A stretch of DNA of 64,000 bases, taken from assembly GCA_023078685.1 (NCBI GenBank), contig JALGAS010000002.1, positions 434,001 through 498,000 on the forward strand, in the 5' to 3' direction. The notes under the pieces were generated by a model. It saw only the letters and a program-made list of their open reading frames with translations. It was not told the DNA's origin and searched no databases. The DNA is from Neopestalotiopsis rosae. Taxonomy: Eukaryota; Ascomycota; Sordariomycetes; Amphisphaeriales; Sporocadaceae. Shown here piece after piece: positions 59,897-64,000 of the stretch. Numbering within the stretch: the first letter of the stretch is position 1; each line of letters starts with the position of its first letter. A program made the translations under genes and the position numbers.

Positions 59897-62714
59897 TATA
59901 AAACAAGGGCTGAGATTCAGTCCAGAACAAAATGATGGTGCGCCAATGTAGAGAAGTAGTGAGTAACAGGCAAAACAATTAAACTCTAAATCTCAGAGGC
60001 AGAATTAAGAGTCCCAAGAACATCAAGAGAGTCCCATGTTCTTGGTGTATAGTTGTATGATTCTTATTAATTCCTCCCAAGCAACATATACATTGCCACT
60101 TTGTGTGTGTTTGGCCAAAGAGACGCAGTCGAACTAGGCACGTGTCGACGGCTGCGGGTGCCAGTGAGTGATGATCAGCAAACACCACGAGGTGCGTAGC
60201 AGTATAGCGCACGAGCTATCACTGAGCTGTTTGGGTCATATATGTAAGTTGACTTGTTGTTCGTGACTATTCCAGGGATGGGAACCAAGAACGTGCCGGC
60301 AGATCGCAACGTGACTGGTTGGTTTTGGTGGATCCGAGTATGCTGCAACAACGATTGAGCTGCAAGACGTACAGAGCGACCAGACCAAAAAAGAAAGAAG
60401 AAAAAAAGGTGCGAGAGGAGACGAGAGGAATATAAACGAATGACGCGATCAAAATAGCGAATGAATAAGGGAAACGAGAGACCTTGAACATCACAAGGGA
60501 AAATAAAATAGCGAGGTTAGTAGAGGGAAAGAAAGACGGCCGTGTCAGCCGGGTGGTATTATAAGTCGACGATATTCCCCCCCCCAAAATGGGTTCGCGA
60601 TTGTACCACACGCACCGCAACGCACATGAGCCCCACAGGGGTTCGGCGAGACAAGTCTTAGAAGGGCAGGACAGCGCCCAAGAAGGGGAACAACAAGTGC
60701 AAATGACACTTGCAGAACCTAACGAGTCCGGCACGTCGGCAGCCGGCACATCTCATTTAACTTTTTAGTACTGTACCATCGTACCTTGAATGAGGAAAAG
60801 GTAGGAGTTGGGTACATGAAATTGGCCATAACTAGACCATCTTTTTCGCCATGATATGTCGAGGAAAAGGAGTACATCAGTTAGTGGCGGCGGCTAAGGC
60901 GTTGCGCTCAAGCAGTGGGACGAATGATACCCCAATTGCCCAATATAGGCACTCTGACCCCAGTCGACCCAAGTAGTATTAATGGCTGCCAACTATCGCC
61001 AAGAGGAGAATTAAAATAAGAATCTAATAGTCGCGGTTGTGTACTTCCTCTTTTATCCGATCTTGTCCTCATTGCAGCTGCAGCTACTTCGTAGACTAGT
61101 CTCCCTTCCGTGGCAGCAATTAATATTTCAGACGAATGCAGATCTTGGGACGGTACCTACATATCAATTACCCACAAGCAAGGAACCGTTCATTCAACAT
61201 GAATTAAGAATGTCGAGGAGTCGCCAAGGTCAAACTGCCATTGGTGAATGATGGGTTCTATACAAGCTACATATACATACTGTAGATGCCGTTGGATCGG
61301 GTTGAGCCGATCTCATCGCGTGTGACATCGGAACTCCACAAGCCTCCCCTCGGATTCCTCAATGCGGCCACCTGATTATAGGTACCATGTCCGTCGGTAC
61401 GAATAGCAGATTCAAATCCCAAGCCAGCAAACGAGATTCGTTGCACTCGCGAATGTGTTATAGTTGCATTCATTCAACGGTGATAGATTCTCCGAAGTTA
61501 CCCTTCCATGATCGGTTTCCAGGGCTTCCCCAAAAGGAATTGGGCTGCAGCTTGACGGATTCAAAGTACAAGCAACCATTCGCAGGATACCTAGTTGAGA
61601 GCCGTCGGGACCCCATGTGGGTGTGATTGAGGCGACGGACAGCGGCTGACTTTCCAGTACACGCTTAGGTTAAACGCAGACGCTCAACCTAATTCTGGGA
61701 TTATGTTAATTGCAACTGCAACTCTGCAACTCTGTCGACCTTTTCTGCAAGGGGGTTCTCGAAGAAGATGCAGACACACAAGACTGCTGATTCAAAAATC
61801 TCGACTCATGGATGAGCCTTGCGAGGTGCTCATTGCGTGCTCGGGTACTCGTTGCAGAATGTCTCTCCTCAAGCGTCTCTCCTCGAGCAAGAAACATTTG
61901 ACTACCTATCCAGAGGATGACTTCCATTGATACACTGTCTCCATTATTGCAACAGACTCTCAAGTCCACAATGTAGGGTTGTAAGATGCTAGCATGTTAA
62001 GCGAAAGAGACCATATTCATGATATCAAGCAAACAAAGGGTGACAAACGGCACGCGGTCGTGAAAATGGGCTCATATATAAATCATACACCTTGTCCATA
62101 CGCACACAGCAGGTGACAACTTTGTACTTGTGGGATATGGATTTCGAGCACTCAAGGTACTATGTAGACATGAGTGGGCCACGAGCACAGGGCAGGTGGT
62201 GAGGGAACGAGTGCCCCGCCATCGCCCACCTCCATCGATGTCCGTCTGGGGAATTCCAGCTAGCGCCTGCTAGCGCTAGCCAGGTACTCTGTACGTACCT
62301 ACAGTACCTCCAGTCAAGCTGCCACTGCTCGTCCAAAACTGACCGCTGGCTTATCGATAAGTCCCTGGTTGCAATTGGCGGCCAAATTATTTTGGCAGTC
62401 CAATTGTCACGGTCGCAATCGTGAATTTGGCTCATTGCGACAATTTCCAGAAGCAATAATCTCTTTCACTGGCCGTGCTCGGATCTCCGATTGATCGCTC
62501 ATAGCTCGGTGGCTCCTCGATTTTGACTCGACGCGATTGCGCCTCGGCGTGCTACGCTCTTGGGAAGCTCAAGCCCTCTCCATCCATCCCACCATCACTG
62601 CCTGGTAAAATTCTGCCGGCATTATCGTCAGACCGCCCAGTTATTGACCCAAACCATCAATCAGTACGAGGGTACGCGGTACAGGACGGCCTTTCGTCTT
62701 GACCACCTCTCGTC
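59897..62714. other. Divergent intergenic region GH92/zinc-finger gene
   Basis: About 2.8 kb between divergent starts with no supportable gene. It contains a run of C followed by A near 60580-60590, a perfect 12-bp palindrome GCTAGCGCTAGC at 62269-62280, and pyrimidine-rich sequence just before the downstream ATG. Confidence 0.5.
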
Positions 62715-64000
62715 ATGGGCCGTCGGCCCAATCCCTTGATCCTGAGTTACTTTGAGAGAGGTCCCAAATTAGCCGACAATAGCAACAGATATCCTCACCG
62801 CTGCAAGGCCTGCGGTGAGGACTTCCCCAAGGGCCGAATCGATAGCCTCACCAACCATCTCACCAAGCGATGCCCCGCCATCTCCGAGGCCGAGAGGATT
62901 AATGCTTGTCTCCAACTCCACGGGATCAACGGGAGCCCAGCACGTCGCGCCCATACCTCTGCTGTCGTGCAGTCCAATGCTGCCGCCTTGGTTGACTCGG
63001 TCGCCGCCGACAATGCCTTGGCCCAGACAAACTGGACTGCGCTCGAGACCCTCGCCGAGGTCTCGCGACAAATCAATGAGTTCAGCGGCGGCAAACATGA
63101 CGAGCACCTGCCCAGCCCACAGCATCCGCCTCACGATGCCACTACAGCGCCTTTCAGTCATCCGCTTCTCGCGCTCACTTCTCACCCTTTTGAGTTGCAA
63201 GAGCAATTCACCCTCGAGAACCCTCCCTTGAGTTACGACAACCGGTCTCAGCAGGATCAGCACCAACTGCAGCCGCAAGAGCTCCACGAACACGGCGAAC
63301 TTGAACACGATCAAGAAATGACCGAGGAAAAGCTACGAAGTCTACTCGAGTCTGCCGACCATACTCTCGACACTGGTGACCCTACGGCGCTGGATACCAA
63401 CCTTTCCATGGCAGCGGCAGCTGCTGCCCGGCTTAATCCCAACTATGTCGACCCCCGGATGCATCAGCAACTCCAGCAAGTGCTTTCTCAAGGTCTCGAA
63501 CACGAAAGTGTTGACACACCTGCGACCACCACCAATACCACGGGCGACACGACTGCTGGTACACCTGCAGTTGTAGACATCAATCACGGACATGCGGAGG
63601 CGTCGGAGGACATGGGTCAGGCCATTACCCAGCATTCAGAACCTCTTGACGCCGACGCAAATATGGACGTGGTGGAAGCTCACGTCACCACAGATGTGGT
63701 TGATGCAGATGTATCAGGCACAGACGACATAATGATGGCTCACGGACCAGACGATAGACAATCGCCTCATATAACGGCTCCAGTAACGGCTCCAATGACC
63801 AGCGCTCACGCCAATGCACACGATCTCATTCCTTCCTGGGGTGAGCTCACGTATATACCGAACAATATACAGCCTCCTGCGACGGTCAGCGATCAAAGTC
63901 AGCAACTAGCATACACGCTGAACAAAGGTGGCTTTAGAATGGACACCTTGAGTGCCAATGGTACCCGTGTACGACACTCCCGTGCCCGCTTTGACCCGAC
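62715..64000 (+). CDS. Zinc-finger regulator, 5' part (runs off window)
   Basis: Open from the ATG at 62715 to the window end without a stop: 428 codons, incomplete at 3'. The N-terminus (MGRRPNPLILSYFERGPKL) leads into a zinc-finger-like motif, C34-x2-C37 then H56-x4-C61, similar to BED/CCHC-type fingers found in fungal regulators. After residue 60 the chain is rich in Gln, His, Asp and Thr (about 150-400), typical of a disordered activation region. The last visible residues are basic (VRHSRARFDPT). I recall related proteins with a Cys-rich finger downstream of such a stretch, but that part lies outside. Probably a nuclear DNA-binding protein; target unknown. Confidence 0.75.
   Translation, partial: MGRRPNPLILSYFERGPKLADNSNRYPHRCKACGEDFPKGRIDSLTNHLTKRCPAISEAERINACLQLHGINGSPARRAHTSAVVQSNAAALVDSVAADNALAQTNWTALETLAEVSRQINEFSGGKHDEHLPSPQHPPHDATTAPFSHPLLALTSHPFELQEQFTLENPPLSYDNRSQQDQHQLQPQELHEHGELEHDQEMTEEKLRSLLESADHTLDTGDPTALDTNLSMAAAAAARLNPNYVDPRMHQQLQQVLSQGLEHESVDTPATTTNTTGDTTAGTPAVVDINHGHAEASEDMGQAITQHSEPLDADANMDVVEAHVTTDVVDADVSGTDDIMMAHGPDDRQSPHITAPVTAPMTSAHANAHDLIPSWGELTYIPNNIQPPATVSDQSQQLAYTLNKGGFRMDTLSANGTRVRHSRARFDP

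Overview
The window looks like chromosomal DNA from a filamentous ascomycete, most likely a Sordariomycete and probably Hypocreales. Evidence: short introns (about 45-180 bp) with GTRNGT donors and CTRAC-type branch points; moderate GC; no operons; and protein families typical of mould genomes (group III G-alpha, GH92 mannosidase, NACHT-ankyrin STAND protein, PPR proteins with the SKAAIHALRG motif). The clade assignment is inference from protein resemblance, not a search.

Layout. 0-5 kb: RNA polymerase III subunit Rpc37/RPC5 (+) converges on decapping activator Pat1 (-). 7.9-9.4 kb: a GT15 alpha-mannosyltransferase of the KRE2/KTR family. 11.3-15.6 kb: an uncharacterised mucin-like single-pass membrane protein, mitochondrial inner membrane protease subunit 2, and an SLC25 mitochondrial carrier. 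16.1-19.2 kb: a large mitochondrial PPR-type protein. 20.3-21.9 kb: squalene epoxidase Erg1. 22.5-23.8 kb: dolichyl-phosphate glucosyltransferase Alg5 (-). 25.2-26.5 kb: peroxin Pex12. 26.8-31.1 kb (-): a five-exon NLR-like STAND protein with a SesB-like alpha/beta hydrolase, a NACHT domain and ankyrin repeats. 32.1-35.3 kb (-): a large SH3 protein with a C2H2-like Cys/His cluster. 35.3-46.9 kb: an 11.6 kb stretch with no convincing gene, but with microsatellites, a hairpin and decayed-looking frames. 46.9-48.3 kb: a group III G-protein alpha subunit. 51.6-54.7 kb: glycogen phosphorylase with a 5'UTR intron. 54.9-56.2 kb (-): an epoxide-hydrolase-like enzyme with a GC-AG intron. 57.4-59.9 kb (-): a secreted GH92 alpha-mannosidase. 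62.7-64.0 kb: the 5' part of a zinc-finger regulator that runs off the window.

Most genes are ordinary housekeeping genes with no shared pathway. Loose links are glycan handling (KTR, Alg5, GH92), organelle function (Imp2, carrier, PPR protein, Pex12) and nutrient signalling (G-alpha next to glycogen phosphorylase; in fungi group III G-alpha feeds cAMP/PKA, which classically controls phosphorylase). That last link is inference. The best candidate for unusual biology is the NLR-like gene at 26.8-31.1 kb, an architecture tied in fungi to non-self recognition and regulated cell death. Second is the neighbouring SH3 protein of unknown role.

Gene models were spliced by hand using frame continuity, splice consensus and family resemblance. 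Exon coordinates are given in each entry. No tRNA, rRNA, CRISPR array or intact transposable element was found by eye.
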